DNA of 64,000 bases from Pseudomonadota bacterium (GTDB taxonomy: Bacteria; Pseudomonadota; Gammaproteobacteria; Pseudomonadales; Oleiphilaceae): contig PDPE01000029.1 in assembly GCA_002747395.1 (NCBI GenBank), positions 60,933-124,932 of the forward strand, given 5' to 3'. Shown in pieces: positions 52,750 to 62,209 of the stretch (the stretch's first letter is position 1; each line of letters opens with the position of its first letter). The notes beneath the pieces are model-generated. The model did no database searches and had not been told where the DNA came from. It saw only the letters and a program-made list of their open reading frames with translations. A program made the position numbers and the translations under genes.

Positions 52750-54961
52750 ATGAAATTTGAAAAATACAATTCCGGTTTTTCAACCGGCCTGTTGAAGGCA
52801 GGGCTACTGGCCGTAGCGGCCTCGATGATGGTCGCTTGCAATGATAGCGATGACAAGTCGAATGAGACTTCGTTGGCTGCCGGCACAAACAATCTGACCA
52901 TTCAATCCGGTAAAACGGCAAATAAATTATGGTTTGAATATGACCAATGCCGGTCGGGCCAGGTTAACCTATGAAATAGCGGTCCAGCCGGTTCATGGTA
53001 CAGCGTCGATCGATACCGATGGCACTATTACCTATACGGCAGCAAATTATATAGGTGATGATAGGCTGGTGGTGGCGGTGAGTGACGGCACCAACACTGT
53101 TGATGCAACGGTCGATATCGCACTTCAGGCGGAACCGGTATTTGATTATCAATTCTATCGGGTGGAAAATCCGGAAGTGCCAGGCACCTGGCAAATTGTT
53201 CGTTATGATCCCAATGATGATAACCCGGCTTCCAATCAGGTGGTTGTCAAGCAAGGTGCGATCTTGAGCAACAAGGTGTTTGTCATGAGTGGTGCAAAAA
53301 CTGATGACAGCATGGTGTATCTGAAACGCGAATATGCAGTGTTTCAGGAGCGAGGTGCATTTGAAGTCCGTCAAACCTCGGATGAAACACCGGTTGAGTA
53401 TGCATTTTATTCAGACACGGTGCTAAAAACTTTTGATGCCAGTAACACCAATGCTGAAAAGGTGATTTATCGCGGCTCCATGTTGAGCGATGAAATGAAA
53501 GCGCAGGGTGTGGCTGTACTCGGCACTCAATACAAGCTGTATACCACAGAATCGGATATTGACAACTCCTATGTTCAGTTAAAGGCTTTTGATTCCCTGC
53601 CGGATTTATTGCGCAGCGAACATGAAGGCGAAAAGACACAGTTGCCTCTGGTGGTGCGAATATCCGACAGTACCGCTGTTGTGGGTCGTATGATAGCTCC
53701 GATAGTGAATTCCAGCGGGGCGGTAGAAAAGGTATTGATCAATGAGGTGGGGGCCTATACAGACGACACTCTGGACTCGGTGGCAAAAACGCTGAAAGTG
53801 TGTAATGCAGCGTTGGTCTCCTGTAAACCGATTCCCGATAGCGATGGTGTTTATTACCTGCTGGCCAGGAATGATGCAATGATTTACATGGCCAGGGCAG
53901 GCGAACAGACCATCTATGCTTACTCGGTTGCCGATGACAGTGTCAGCGTCGTGACCGGCGTTCAATATCCGGCTCCATATGATGGCATCCATCACCAGAT
54001 TGCCTACAACGGCGGCCACGGTGGTTCGGGTATTTTTTCAAATCTTTACAATATGCCAGGTGTTGTTGATACGCTTTCTGACGGCGATATCAGTTATTTG
54101 CTGATCAATTACAATCTGGATACTCAGGATCCCGCAGGCGAAGGCCGCTACAGTTCTCATGGAATGGATCCTTACGTGCATAAAAATGCCATGGTTCTGA
54201 CATTGACAGGCACCCGGGGTAGAAAAGTCTACGATAATGGAACCGGTATCGACCTGATGAATGAGTCAGACGACATTGTGCCCTCTTATAACATGTCGCT
54301 GGCTGCGGTAAAAAATGGTCACCTGTTTCTGGAAGCATCCAGATTTAATGGTTCCGAGACCAAAGATTTCCACTATTTGGCTGGCTGGCTGGACACCAAT
54401 ACGGAAACCACCAAAACAGACCTGGACAACACCCTGATTGACAAGGATATTTCCTACTTCACCTCGATTCGCGTACCACCAGTGGCTGTTGGCGAGCATA
54501 TTTACGTGAACGAAGACACCTATTTGAATGGCGAAACCAGTGGTTCATCCAATCGCGTTTACAATGTTTATAAAATACCAATTGACAACCCTGCCCTGAC
54601 CAAAGAGGATCCCGCAGTTGAGCATGTAACCGGACGTATGTACTTCGAGCGCAGTGCCTATAGAACTTCGGGTATTTACAATGGTAATGTCTTGCTGTGG
54701 GATCGACACAACAAAGGCATGGTTATCAATGCGACTACCGGCGAGATTATGGGTGTTGCAACAGAAGATGTGGATGAGCGTGTATCCAATGTCGTAGCCG
54801 ATCGGGTTGGCAACAGAACCCTGGCCGGCATTGGCGGTTTGTTCGGTCTGCATATGACCACCACCCACGGCGGCACTCCGTTCCTGGTTAGTGGCCAGTC
54901 TGCCGCTGCCGGTTCACTGAAGTCGGCCAACCAGATCAATGGCTCCTGGATCATTGATTGA
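52750..54961 (+). pseudogene. Large lipoprotein with Ig/cadherin-like N-terminal domain, interrupted by a +1 frameshift
   Basis: The first frame from the ATG at 52750 has a signal sequence with lipobox (LLAVAASMMVAC) and then stops at 52974. The second frame (track 52934-54961) continues with no credible start of its own. Dropping one C at 52944-52945 gives FEYDNAGRARLTYEIAVQ, joining the frames to a 736-residue lipoprotein. The N-terminal domain (VHGTASIDTDGTITYTAANY) resembles cadherin/Ig-like repeats; the rest has recurring short beta motifs (YYLLARNDAMIYMARAG; NGHLFLEASRFNG), possibly a propeller. No family recognised. It lies upstream of a TonB-dependent receptor and may be its surface partner. 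The frameshift is a sequencing error, a mutation or, less likely, programmed. Confidence 0.7.
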
Positions 54962-54989
54962 CCGGTCACCATATCAGTTGACCTTGAAC

Positions 54990-55023
54990 AAAACCTGTGG
55001 GGCAGGTGCCCTGCAGGTTTTTT
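54990..55023 (+). terminator. Intrinsic terminator after the lipoprotein gene
   Basis: AAACCTG and CAGGTTT with inner GGGGC/GCCC pairing, followed by TTTTTTCT, starting about 30 bp after the stop. It separates the lipoprotein from the TonB receptor gene at least partly. Confidence 0.72.
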
Positions 55024-55096
55024 CTGCCTGATCCGGCTCCATCCCGACTTCTGTTACCTACCCGTATAATGCTCACGTGTTAAAGGCAGTTGCACC

Positions 55097-57211
55097 ATGT
55101 TCGCAAGACGATTCCAATCCGTTATTGTTTTACTATCTATTATCGTTTTACTACTGTTGTCTCCTCTGGTACCAGCCGCAGAAAACGAGGTTGTCGAGCT
55201 GGATAAAGTAACAGTTGTCGGCGAAAGGAACGTCTCGGACAGAGACTGGGCAACCAGAGAGGATCAGTTTTATCGATCCTATAGTCGTGAAACCATTGGC
55301 AGCGAAATCATTGTCGAAGAGGGCGCAGCAGATATCGCGGAAGCTATTTCGGATATTTCAGGGGTGTCCATCAACGCACAGGGGGCGTTTAGCAAATCCA
55401 TTACCATACGTGGCCTGGATGGGCCCCGGGTCGGCACCAGTGTCGATGGTGTTCGTATTGCCAATCAGGGAATGAACCATACCGGTGCGGGCGAAATCAA
55501 TATGACCGACCTGAATTCGGTTCTGTCAATCGATGTCATAAAAGGCAGCCCGTCGGTGACCTTTGATCCGGGTGCTTCAGGCGGTGTGGTTCAGGTACAA
55601 ACATTGAGTGCACCTTCCAAAAGGGGCGTATCGGTCAGGCAAAGGGCAAGTTATAACGAGGGGTATGGAAAAACGCAGCTGGCTACAACCGTCGCTGCCG
55701 GTAACGGTCGAATTGGCGGCCTGATAATGTACAGTCAGGATGATGCCAGTGATTACAAGATTGCCGGTCAGGCCGAAGACACCGAGTTATTGATCAATCG
55801 GTATCGACTGGATCAGGAAATGAGTACCGGTTCCAAAACCTTGAAGGATCTGGGTTATGATGCGAATAGTCTGACTGCCAGAGGTCGTGTCGACTTCGGC
55901 AGCAAAACCCGTCTGGATTTGGGGCTGGATCGCTGGCAGGCAAAGGATATCGTATTTATTCATGGCAACACCACAGATCGCTCGGCAAGTATTTTTCAAT
56001 ACGATAAAATGAAGCGAAACCGGCATACGATCAGCCTGCACAGAACGGAATTGGCAAACCTGGAAAATATTGAAATCAAACTCGCCAATCAGCAATTGTA
56101 CCAGCTTGGTTCCTCGGAAACGATACTTGACAGCAATACGGTTTCGGCCGGCTTTGATCTTGCCGTCGGAGATGCCCGCTTGTTGCTGGGTGGCGAATTG
56201 ATTCTGGATGAGGCCGAGACCCTGGTTTATTCCGAGCAAGACTATTTTGCCGGTTACCTTCAACTCGAGTATGAAATCTCCAACTGGATATTCAGCGGCG
56301 GGGTACGTGCCAATTATTGGGCAACGCGCCAGCGATTGCCAGCCGGAACCAACGAGGTGGTTGCCAGTCAATTGCTCGGCATTTCCGGCATAACTCCGGA
56401 AAAAACCACAGCAGAACCAACCTGGGCACTGGGCCTGGTTTACAAACTGACCTATAACCAGCATATCGGTTTCAATCTGAGTTCTACGTATCGAATCCCC
56501 GATCTTTACGAGCGATATGCCTTTGGCACCGGTTTTGTCGGAGGTGGTTTGCAGTTGCAGGCCGAGTCCGGTAAACATGCCGAGTTGACCTGGAAGTACC
56601 TGAGCCATAATCTGGCCGTCAGCGCATCTGTGTTCTACAGTAATTTTGACCACTTTATCAATACCAAGGCTATTCGCACCATTACGGATTACACCGGTTT
56701 GCAAGACTGTATCCTGATTGGCAAATGCGATCCGGCAAACGGTGATTACAATGATCAGGAAAGTCAGTTCTTTTCACAATATGTGAAATACTATAACGCA
56801 GAAGATGTGCGTAACTCTGGTTCTGAAATCAGTGTACGATGGGAAGATGGTTCGACCACGCTGAAAGTTGGCGCATCCTATAGCGACTTTGACTCTGACG
56901 ATTTATATGTATTGGCTCTTGCTCACCCCTTGCGACTGGATGCGTCGTACAAGTATCGATTTTCCGGTCAGTGGAAGCCCTGGCTCAAGCTAAAGGGTGA
57001 ATACGTTACTGACTACCCTGAAGTCAGGCAAAAACGGGGCTTTGACCCCTATCTCAAAGTCGATTGTTATGCCGGATTGAAGTTGGGTGACCTGACCCTG
57101 AATGCTGGCGTAAACAATTTCTTCAATAAGGTTTATCGGCCTCCTTACAACGGTATCAACGGCCTTGAGCGTTCCTATTTCGTGAATATAGACTACCAGT
57201 GGTCTCGCTAG
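55097..57211 (+). CDS. TonB-dependent outer membrane receptor
   Basis: 704-residue receptor: signal peptide (VIVLLSIIVLLLLSPLVPAAE), a TonB-box-like DKVTVVGE, plug domain (about 60-180: ISDISGVSINAQGAFSKSIT; MTDLNSVLSIDVIKGSPSV) and a 22-strand barrel ending in an aromatic-rich strand. The segment YRIPDLYERYAFGTGFVGGG matches the FRxPxxxELY motif region of haem/ferric-siderophore receptors. A TATAAT box lies at 55065-55070, so it may have its own promoter. Probably iron, haem or another metal complex uptake, with the upstream lipoprotein as candidate partner; no ligand residues can be assigned. Confidence 0.88.
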   Translation: MFARRFQSVIVLLSIIVLLLLSPLVPAAENEVVELDKVTVVGERNVSDRDWATREDQFYRSYSRETIGSEIIVEEGAADIAEAISDISGVSINAQGAFSKSITIRGLDGPRVGTSVDGVRIANQGMNHTGAGEINMTDLNSVLSIDVIKGSPSVTFDPGASGGVVQVQTLSAPSKRGVSVRQRASYNEGYGKTQLATTVAAGNGRIGGLIMYSQDDASDYKIAGQAEDTELLINRYRLDQEMSTGSKTLKDLGYDANSLTARGRVDFGSKTRLDLGLDRWQAKDIVFIHGNTTDRSASIFQYDKMKRNRHTISLHRTELANLENIEIKLANQQLYQLGSSETILDSNTVSAGFDLAVGDARLLLGGELILDEAETLVYSEQDYFAGYLQLEYEISNWIFSGGVRANYWATRQRLPAGTNEVVASQLLGISGITPEKTTAEPTWALGLVYKLTYNQHIGFNLSSTYRIPDLYERYAFGTGFVGGGLQLQAESGKHAELTWKYLSHNLAVSASVFYSNFDHFINTKAIRTITDYTGLQDCILIGKCDPANGDYNDQESQFFSQYVKYYNAEDVRNSGSEISVRWEDGSTTLKVGASYSDFDSDDLYVLALAHPLRLDASYKYRFSGQWKPWLKLKGEYVTDYPEVRQKRGFDPYLKVDCYAGLKLGDLTLNAGVNNFFNKVYRPPYNGINGLERSYFVNIDYQWSR

Positions 57212-57263
57212 CATGTTTTTATTCTGAATATAAAGAGGTTCGATCAGCCCGAATAATTCACAA

Positions 57264-57342
57264 ATAAAGAAGGCAAAATAATTGCAGTTCGTTATAATTT
57301 GATTGGCCAGGTCGAATCATGGCAAGGTGTTGCCTTCTTTAT
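57264..57342. repeat. 13-bp perfect inverted repeat with 53-bp spacer
   Basis: ATAAAGAAGGCAA (57264-57276) and TTGCCTTCTTTAT (57330-57342). The spacer contains no gene. Could be a long-loop 3'-end structure for the TonB receptor message or the ends of a tiny mobile-element remnant. Confidence 0.6.
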
Positions 57343-57450
57343 CTATGAAGTATCCGGGTTAGCAGGCACCATTTTCCCAACCACACCCGTCAACCCTGCC
57401 TGATCTTGCCAGCAATGAACGTATTCTTAATCAGGAGAGAGTAGCCGGCC

Positions 57451-58620
57451 ATGTCGCCGAATAACCTGGAGCAGCCATGGCTGGATGAATTCGAGAGCAT
57501 CAGAAGCTTCCATGACTGTGAAGTGAGGGAGCAGGTTGAACAACTTGTTCACTCGGTGCAGTTTAATCTGCAGATGATGCAACTTTTTTTGGGCATTTCT
57601 CCGGACAACAGCGAAACAGCCACCCGGAAACTGGCTGACCTCAAGGAGTCCATGAAACAGGCTGACACTGTCAGCGAATTTCAGCTGGTCGAGAAGCGCT
57701 TCCTGTCTGACGTGTTATCCGGCATGTTAAACCAGGTGACCGTGTTCGGCCTGGAAAATCTGTCAAAACAACAAAACCACCTGTTTATTTCAAATCATCG
57801 GGACATCGTGCTTGACCCCCTGGTACTCAATTGGGCACTGCTTAAAAACGGGTTTGCCACCTGCCATTGCGCCATCGGAGACAACCTGCTGGCGGAAGAG
57901 TCTGGAAAACGTTTGGCCAGGCTGAATCATTGCTTTGCTGTTATGCGTTCTATTCGATCCCCCAGAGCAATGGTCGCAGCCATGAAAGTCCAGTCGGCCT
58001 ACATCCGCCATATCCGGTTCAATCAATCCGCTCCGGTATGGATCGCTCAACGGGAAGGCAGATCAAAGGACAACACAGACAAGACCAACCCGGCACTACT
58101 GAAAATGCTCGCATTGGCAAAGCCTCGGGAAATGTCGTTTACCAGCTACATCCGACGCCTCAATATTGTTCCGGTAAGCCTGAGTTATGAATGGGATCCT
58201 TGCGACATTCAAAAAGCAGAGCAGGTATGCTCTGAGCAGCTCGGCAGTTATAAAAAAACCGGCAACGAGGATTTACAGGCAGTAAAAGCCGGCATAACCG
58301 GCGAGAAGGGACAAATACACTGCCAGTTCAACGCCGGGTTCAACAAACACCTGGAAGAAGAACTGAATCACCTGGAAGTAGCCGCACGCCTGGATCACGC
58401 CATTCATCATGGCTACAGACTCTTTCCTGTCAACATTGCGGCATGCGAACTGATAAAACACCCATTACCGCCAACCACAGGACACGCCTTTACCAATGAG
58501 CAAATCAACTCTGCCAGGGCAGCTCTCGAAAAACGCATCGAAAACCAACCCGACATGATACAAAACCGGATAAAAAAGAGCTACGCACAACCTGCACTGA
58601 ACCTGGCCGAATCAGGCTGA
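57451..58620 (+). CDS. Glycerolipid/lysophospholipid acyltransferase (PlsC/PlsB-type)
   Basis: 389 residues with the acyltransferase block I NHRDIVLD (NHxxxxD form, SNHRDIVLDPLVL), block II-like region IGDNLLAEESGKRLAR, and block III IAQREGRSKDNTDKTNP. The N-terminal about 100 residues are helical and specific to this subgroup, usually annotated as 1-acyl-sn-glycerol-3-phosphate acyltransferase. No clear transmembrane helix, so likely peripheral at the membrane. SD AGGAG. It stands alone and is convergent with the sohB-like gene. Confidence 0.86.
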   Translation: MSPNNLEQPWLDEFESIRSFHDCEVREQVEQLVHSVQFNLQMMQLFLGISPDNSETATRKLADLKESMKQADTVSEFQLVEKRFLSDVLSGMLNQVTVFGLENLSKQQNHLFISNHRDIVLDPLVLNWALLKNGFATCHCAIGDNLLAEESGKRLARLNHCFAVMRSIRSPRAMVAAMKVQSAYIRHIRFNQSAPVWIAQREGRSKDNTDKTNPALLKMLALAKPREMSFTSYIRRLNIVPVSLSYEWDPCDIQKAEQVCSEQLGSYKKTGNEDLQAVKAGITGEKGQIHCQFNAGFNKHLEEELNHLEVAARLDHAIHHGYRLFPVNIAACELIKHPLPPTTGHAFTNEQINSARAALEKRIENQPDMIQNRIKKSYAQPALNLAESG

Positions 58621-58666
58621 CCAGGCAACAAGCCAACCGGCAAGCAACCGAAAACGACACCCGGGA

Positions 58667-59581
58667 TCAGAAACGACCGGATTGAAAACGACTTAACTGA
58701 CCTGACACATGCCTGAGCATCGCCGACCCTGACAGCCCGGCGATCATCCCCAGCTTCTCTGCCCAGCTCTCGGCCTCCACCCATTTCACCTCGAAGGCGT
58801 TATGAGTTTTACAAAAGGCGGTGATCACGGCTTCACTGGTACCCAGTTCATCCACCAGTTTCCTGGCAAGCGCCTCCTTGCCATAATAAATATTGCCATT
58901 TGACACAGTATCGAAATCATCAATGGAGCGATGCATTTTCACATGCTCCCTGAACAGCTCATGTGTTCTGACAACATTCTCCTGAAACTTCTCCCGACCT
59001 TCAGAAGTATTCCTGGTAAATAGCGAAAGTGGTTGCTTTTCATCCCCTGCCACCACCTGCTCAAACTCGATACCAACCTTGTTGAGCAACCTGTGGATGT
59101 TCGGCACTTCGGCAATAACTCCGATAGAGCCTACAATCGCGAGCGGCGCAGCAACAATGCGGTCTGCAATACAGGCCATCATATAGCCGCCAGATGCAGC
59201 GACCCGGTCGATGCAGATAGTCAGTTTTATATTGGCTGCTTTCAGGCGCTCCAGTTCAGAACTTGCCAACCCGTACGCATGCACCGCACCGCCCGGACTT
59301 TCCAATTTCAGCAGCACTTCATCTTCAGGGCCTGCGACCTCGATAATCGCGCTGATCTCCCTTGCCAACGCCTCCACGCCGGAGGCATGCGTGTCACCCA
59401 GAAAAGACAGGATAAACAAATTGGGCCTCACCGCATTTTTTTGTCTGAAGCGCTCTATCAGATCAAACAGGGTAAATCCTGCCTGACTCCGAACACCATT
59501 CTGTGCAAACGTCCTCACCATGTTTGCGTAAATCTGATTCACGCCCCTGATTTGAAGATAACCCTGTGCTGTCCTGGACAT
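58667..59581 (-). CDS. sohB: SohB-like S49 peptidase lacking the N-terminal membrane anchor
   Basis: 304 residues. The S49 catalytic serine is in VAASGGYMMACIADRIVA and the lysine in PLAIVGSIGVIAEVPN, with LESPGGAVHAYGLASSELER earlier and the SohB-type C-terminus GNIYYGKEALARKLVDELG. E. coli SohB is 349 residues with an N-terminal transmembrane helix and a charged linker; here the first 50 residues (SRTAQGYLQIRGVNQIYANM) contain no helix. The frame upstream does not restore one. Probably a cytosolic or truncated form. Tandem repeats lie just upstream. Confidence 0.85.
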   Translation of the reverse strand: MSRTAQGYLQIRGVNQIYANMVRTFAQNGVRSQAGFTLFDLIERFRQKNAVRPNLFILSFLGDTHASGVEALAREISAIIEVAGPEDEVLLKLESPGGAVHAYGLASSELERLKAANIKLTICIDRVAASGGYMMACIADRIVAAPLAIVGSIGVIAEVPNIHRLLNKVGIEFEQVVAGDEKQPLSLFTRNTSEGREKFQENVVRTHELFREHVKMHRSIDDFDTVSNGNIYYGKEALARKLVDELGTSEAVITAFCKTHNAFEVKWVEAESWAEKLGMIAGLSGSAMLRHVSGQLSRFQSGRF

Positions 59582-59645
59582 ATACTTCGTTTACCTTTTC
59601 ACCTGTTTTGCTTTTTTGCTTTCCGCCTGAGCGGTGACTGAACAC

Positions 59646-59690
59646 CGTACGCATTTGACCCGTACGCATTTGACCCGTACACATCTGACA
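59646..59690. repeat. 15-bp tandem repeat, three copies, upstream of the sohB-like gene
   Basis: CGTACGCATTTGACC twice exactly, then CGTACACATCTGACA. It lies 65-110 bp upstream of the sohB-like ATG, where a promoter or the missing N-terminus would be expected. Confidence 0.88.
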
Positions 59691-59779
59691 TAGTACACCG
59701 CCTTCCCGGTTTCGCATACCGGTTTCACAGAGTGACGATGAGTAACAATAGAGTCGAATGGCCAGCCGGCTTGTGATCC

Positions 59780-62209
59780 CTACCCTTTACCGCCTGTTTC
59801 TTTTTTATGAGCTTCCATCTCCTCCCTGTCAAACTCTTTGATTTGCTGCATGCGGCGCCGGATTTTTCCGTAGACCGAATTTGCCGGGTATTTATTCAGC
59901 AAGGGATACCTGGTTGATGCCTTTGGCCTTCCTGCCGGCATACCTGTCAACAGCTCAACCGCTTCTGCAACATGTGATACGGCATATACGAAAAACTTTC
60001 CTTTCTTGCAGGCTTCCAGAACGTCGGCTCTCAGCATCAGGTTTTGCGCATTGACAGAAGGAATGATCACCCCCTGGGTACCTGTCACACCAAGTATCTG
60101 GCAGGTATCGTAAAAGCCTTCAATTTTCTCATTAAGCCCGCCAACGGGCTGAACCTCACCTTTTTGATTCATTGAACCCGTGATTGCCAGATTCTGGAAA
60201 ACCGGCACACCAGACAGGGTCGACACCAGTGCACAGTATTCCGCCAATGTCGCGCTATCACCATCTACCTCCCCGTAAGACTGCTCGAACGTTATACTGG
60301 CCGAAAGATGCACGGGCTCGAATTGCCCCAACAGACTTGCCAAACAGGAGGAAAGAATCATCACACCCTTGGAGTGAATTGTCCCCCCCAGTTTCACATC
60401 TCTTTCAATATCCAGCACATCACCGTCACCGTATCGACTGGTTGCGGTCACCCGGCTCACCATACCAAATTCGCTTTCTCCCACCCTGTAAACAGACAAC
60501 GCATTGACCTGGCCAACTTCACTCCCCCTTACACTGAGCAAGGTCGAGCCGTCCCTGACAGATTCATAAAGGTGATCTCGCACGCTTCCGGTTCGATAAT
60601 CTGCGCTGGTCAACGCACGTTCAACGTGCTCCTTGCGTATCAGCTTGCTGTTTGCCTGTACCGCCCAATAATTCGACTCTCTTAACAGGTTGGCAATACT
60701 GGCTGCGTGCAGGGACAGCTTTTTCTGATCCTCTGCGAGACGGGAGCCTTGCTCTACCAATCTCAGCACTGCTTTTTTATCACAGTGCAACAGCCCCTTC
60801 TCATGCACCAGGCTGGATATAAACCGGGCATATTGATACTCGGTATCCACATTGCGTGGCATTTCACTTTCAAAGTCAGCCGCCACTTTAAACAGCTCCA
60901 TAAACTCGGGATCATACTGCTGCAACAACAAACAGGTTTCCCGGTCACCAAACAAAATGATTTTCACATCCAGAGGAACAGGTTCCGGCTCCAGGGAAAT
61001 TGTGCCAGACAGGGTCAACTCCCTTTCCAGTGAGTTAATACTGATCGTTTTGGATCTCAACGCCCGTTTCAGGCCATCCCAGACAAAAGGTTGCTCCAGC
61101 ACCTTGATCGCATCCATCAACAAATACCCTCCATTGGCACGATGGAGGCTGCCTGCACGAATTAACGCGTAATCGGTAAAAACCGTTCCCTTGAAGGTAA
61201 TGCTTTCGACATAACCAAACAGGTTATGATAATTGGGGTTATCCTCAACCACGACAGGAGCGGAGTCATTTTCACGATGAACCAGGGCGTTAACCTGGTA
61301 TCTGCGCGGCATTTTCTTATCCAGGGAAGCGTAGGCAATGGACGCCTGCTCTTCCGTATCCTCAAGAAAAACATCCACATTTCGTATGATGTCTTTTCTC
61401 ATGCCTGAAAAATACTCAACCACCTGAGGCCATTCCCGGTATTTTTTTTCCAACGCCGCAAGGTGATGGCCAATCACCGCAGTGGTCACTTCATCGTTCA
61501 ATTCCTGCTGTTTATCGGTATATTCCTGTTCCCATGTCGCCAGCTTTCTAAGCACACCACGCAACTTTTTTTCCAGTTTGCCTATCACTTCTTCAAAATG
61601 GCCCTGTTGCTGCTCCGTCAACTGCGCAAAAGACTCTGCCGAATGAGGCTCTTCACCATTCATGGCGACCAGGCGATATCCCCCCGGGGTAGTAATGGTC
61701 AAACTGACTTTTTTTCGCTTCGCCGAGTTTGCCAGTTGCGCAAGAGCAGACTCCTGCTTCTGTGCCAGTTCATTTTTCAACTGTTCCGAGCGTTCATAGT
61801 ATGAGTCATTATCAAATGCCTGGGGAATCACCTTGACAAACCTTGCCATAAGCGACTCAACATCATGTTTCAACTTTGGCCCGAGACCGGCCGACAACCT
61901 GATCACTTTCGGGTTTCTTGTATCAGCGAAGTTATTTACGTAACACCAGTCACTTGATCCGCCGCCCTCGCCTGCGTGCTTGTTCAGGTAGCGAAGCATC
62001 ATGGTTCTCTTGCCCAGACCGCTGCTGCCTACCGCATAAATATTGTAACCACTGCGGGGCATGGACATGGCAAAACGGATCGCCTCACGGGCTCTCGACT
62101 GGCCAATGATATCGTCCAGTGGATCCAGTTGTTTCGTCGTATTGAAATCAAATTGACTGGCGGAACAATGTCGGTACAGCTTTTTGGTCGGTAATGCTGA
62201 GTGCTTCAA
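59780..62209 (-). CDS. Lon-family AAA+ protease (YcbZ/LonP2-like)
   Basis: 809 residues, without the Lon N-terminal substrate domain. Family N-terminus QFDFNTTKQLDPLDDIIGQSRA; modified Walker A VGSSGLGKRTM (Arg after GK, as is common in this subgroup); a long coiled-coil insert (about 130-300); RANGGYLLMDAIKVLEQP in the Walker B region; and the Lon protease domain with catalytic Ser in VDGDSATLAEYCALVS and Lys in PVGGLNEKIEGF. Energy use may be weak given the altered P-loop. Role in gammaproteobacteria is little known. Single gene; upstream region is without clear promoter. Confidence 0.9.
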   Translation of the reverse strand: MKHSALPTKKLYRHCSASQFDFNTTKQLDPLDDIIGQSRAREAIRFAMSMPRSGYNIYAVGSSGLGKRTMMLRYLNKHAGEGGGSSDWCYVNNFADTRNPKVIRLSAGLGPKLKHDVESLMARFVKVIPQAFDNDSYYERSEQLKNELAQKQESALAQLANSAKRKKVSLTITTPGGYRLVAMNGEEPHSAESFAQLTEQQQGHFEEVIGKLEKKLRGVLRKLATWEQEYTDKQQELNDEVTTAVIGHHLAALEKKYREWPQVVEYFSGMRKDIIRNVDVFLEDTEEQASIAYASLDKKMPRRYQVNALVHRENDSAPVVVEDNPNYHNLFGYVESITFKGTVFTDYALIRAGSLHRANGGYLLMDAIKVLEQPFVWDGLKRALRSKTISINSLERELTLSGTISLEPEPVPLDVKIILFGDRETCLLLQQYDPEFMELFKVAADFESEMPRNVDTEYQYARFISSLVHEKGLLHCDKKAVLRLVEQGSRLAEDQKKLSLHAASIANLLRESNYWAVQANSKLIRKEHVERALTSADYRTGSVRDHLYESVRDGSTLLSVRGSEVGQVNALSVYRVGESEFGMVSRVTATSRYGDGDVLDIERDVKLGGTIHSKGVMILSSCLASLLGQFEPVHLSASITFEQSYGEVDGDSATLAEYCALVSTLSGVPVFQNLAITGSMNQKGEVQPVGGLNEKIEGFYDTCQILGVTGTQGVIIPSVNAQNLMLRADVLEACKKGKFFVYAVSHVAEAVELLTGMPAGRPKASTRYPLLNKYPANSVYGKIRRRMQQIKEFDREEMEAHKKETGGKG

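Noticed and set aside
52934-52974. Programmed +1 frameshift
   Set aside because: No recognised slippery codon, stop-codon context or stimulatory structure at the junction; a simple indel explains it better.
52934-54961. Second lipoprotein frame as an independent gene
   Set aside because: No signal peptide or SD of its own; the upstream frame supplies the lipobox, and removal of one base joins them.
55787-56704. 305-residue minus-strand ORF
   Set aside because: Antisense to the TonB receptor; composition typical of a shadow frame.
57264-57342. Insertion sequence
   Set aside because: No transposase frame and no visible target duplication; kept only as an inverted repeat.
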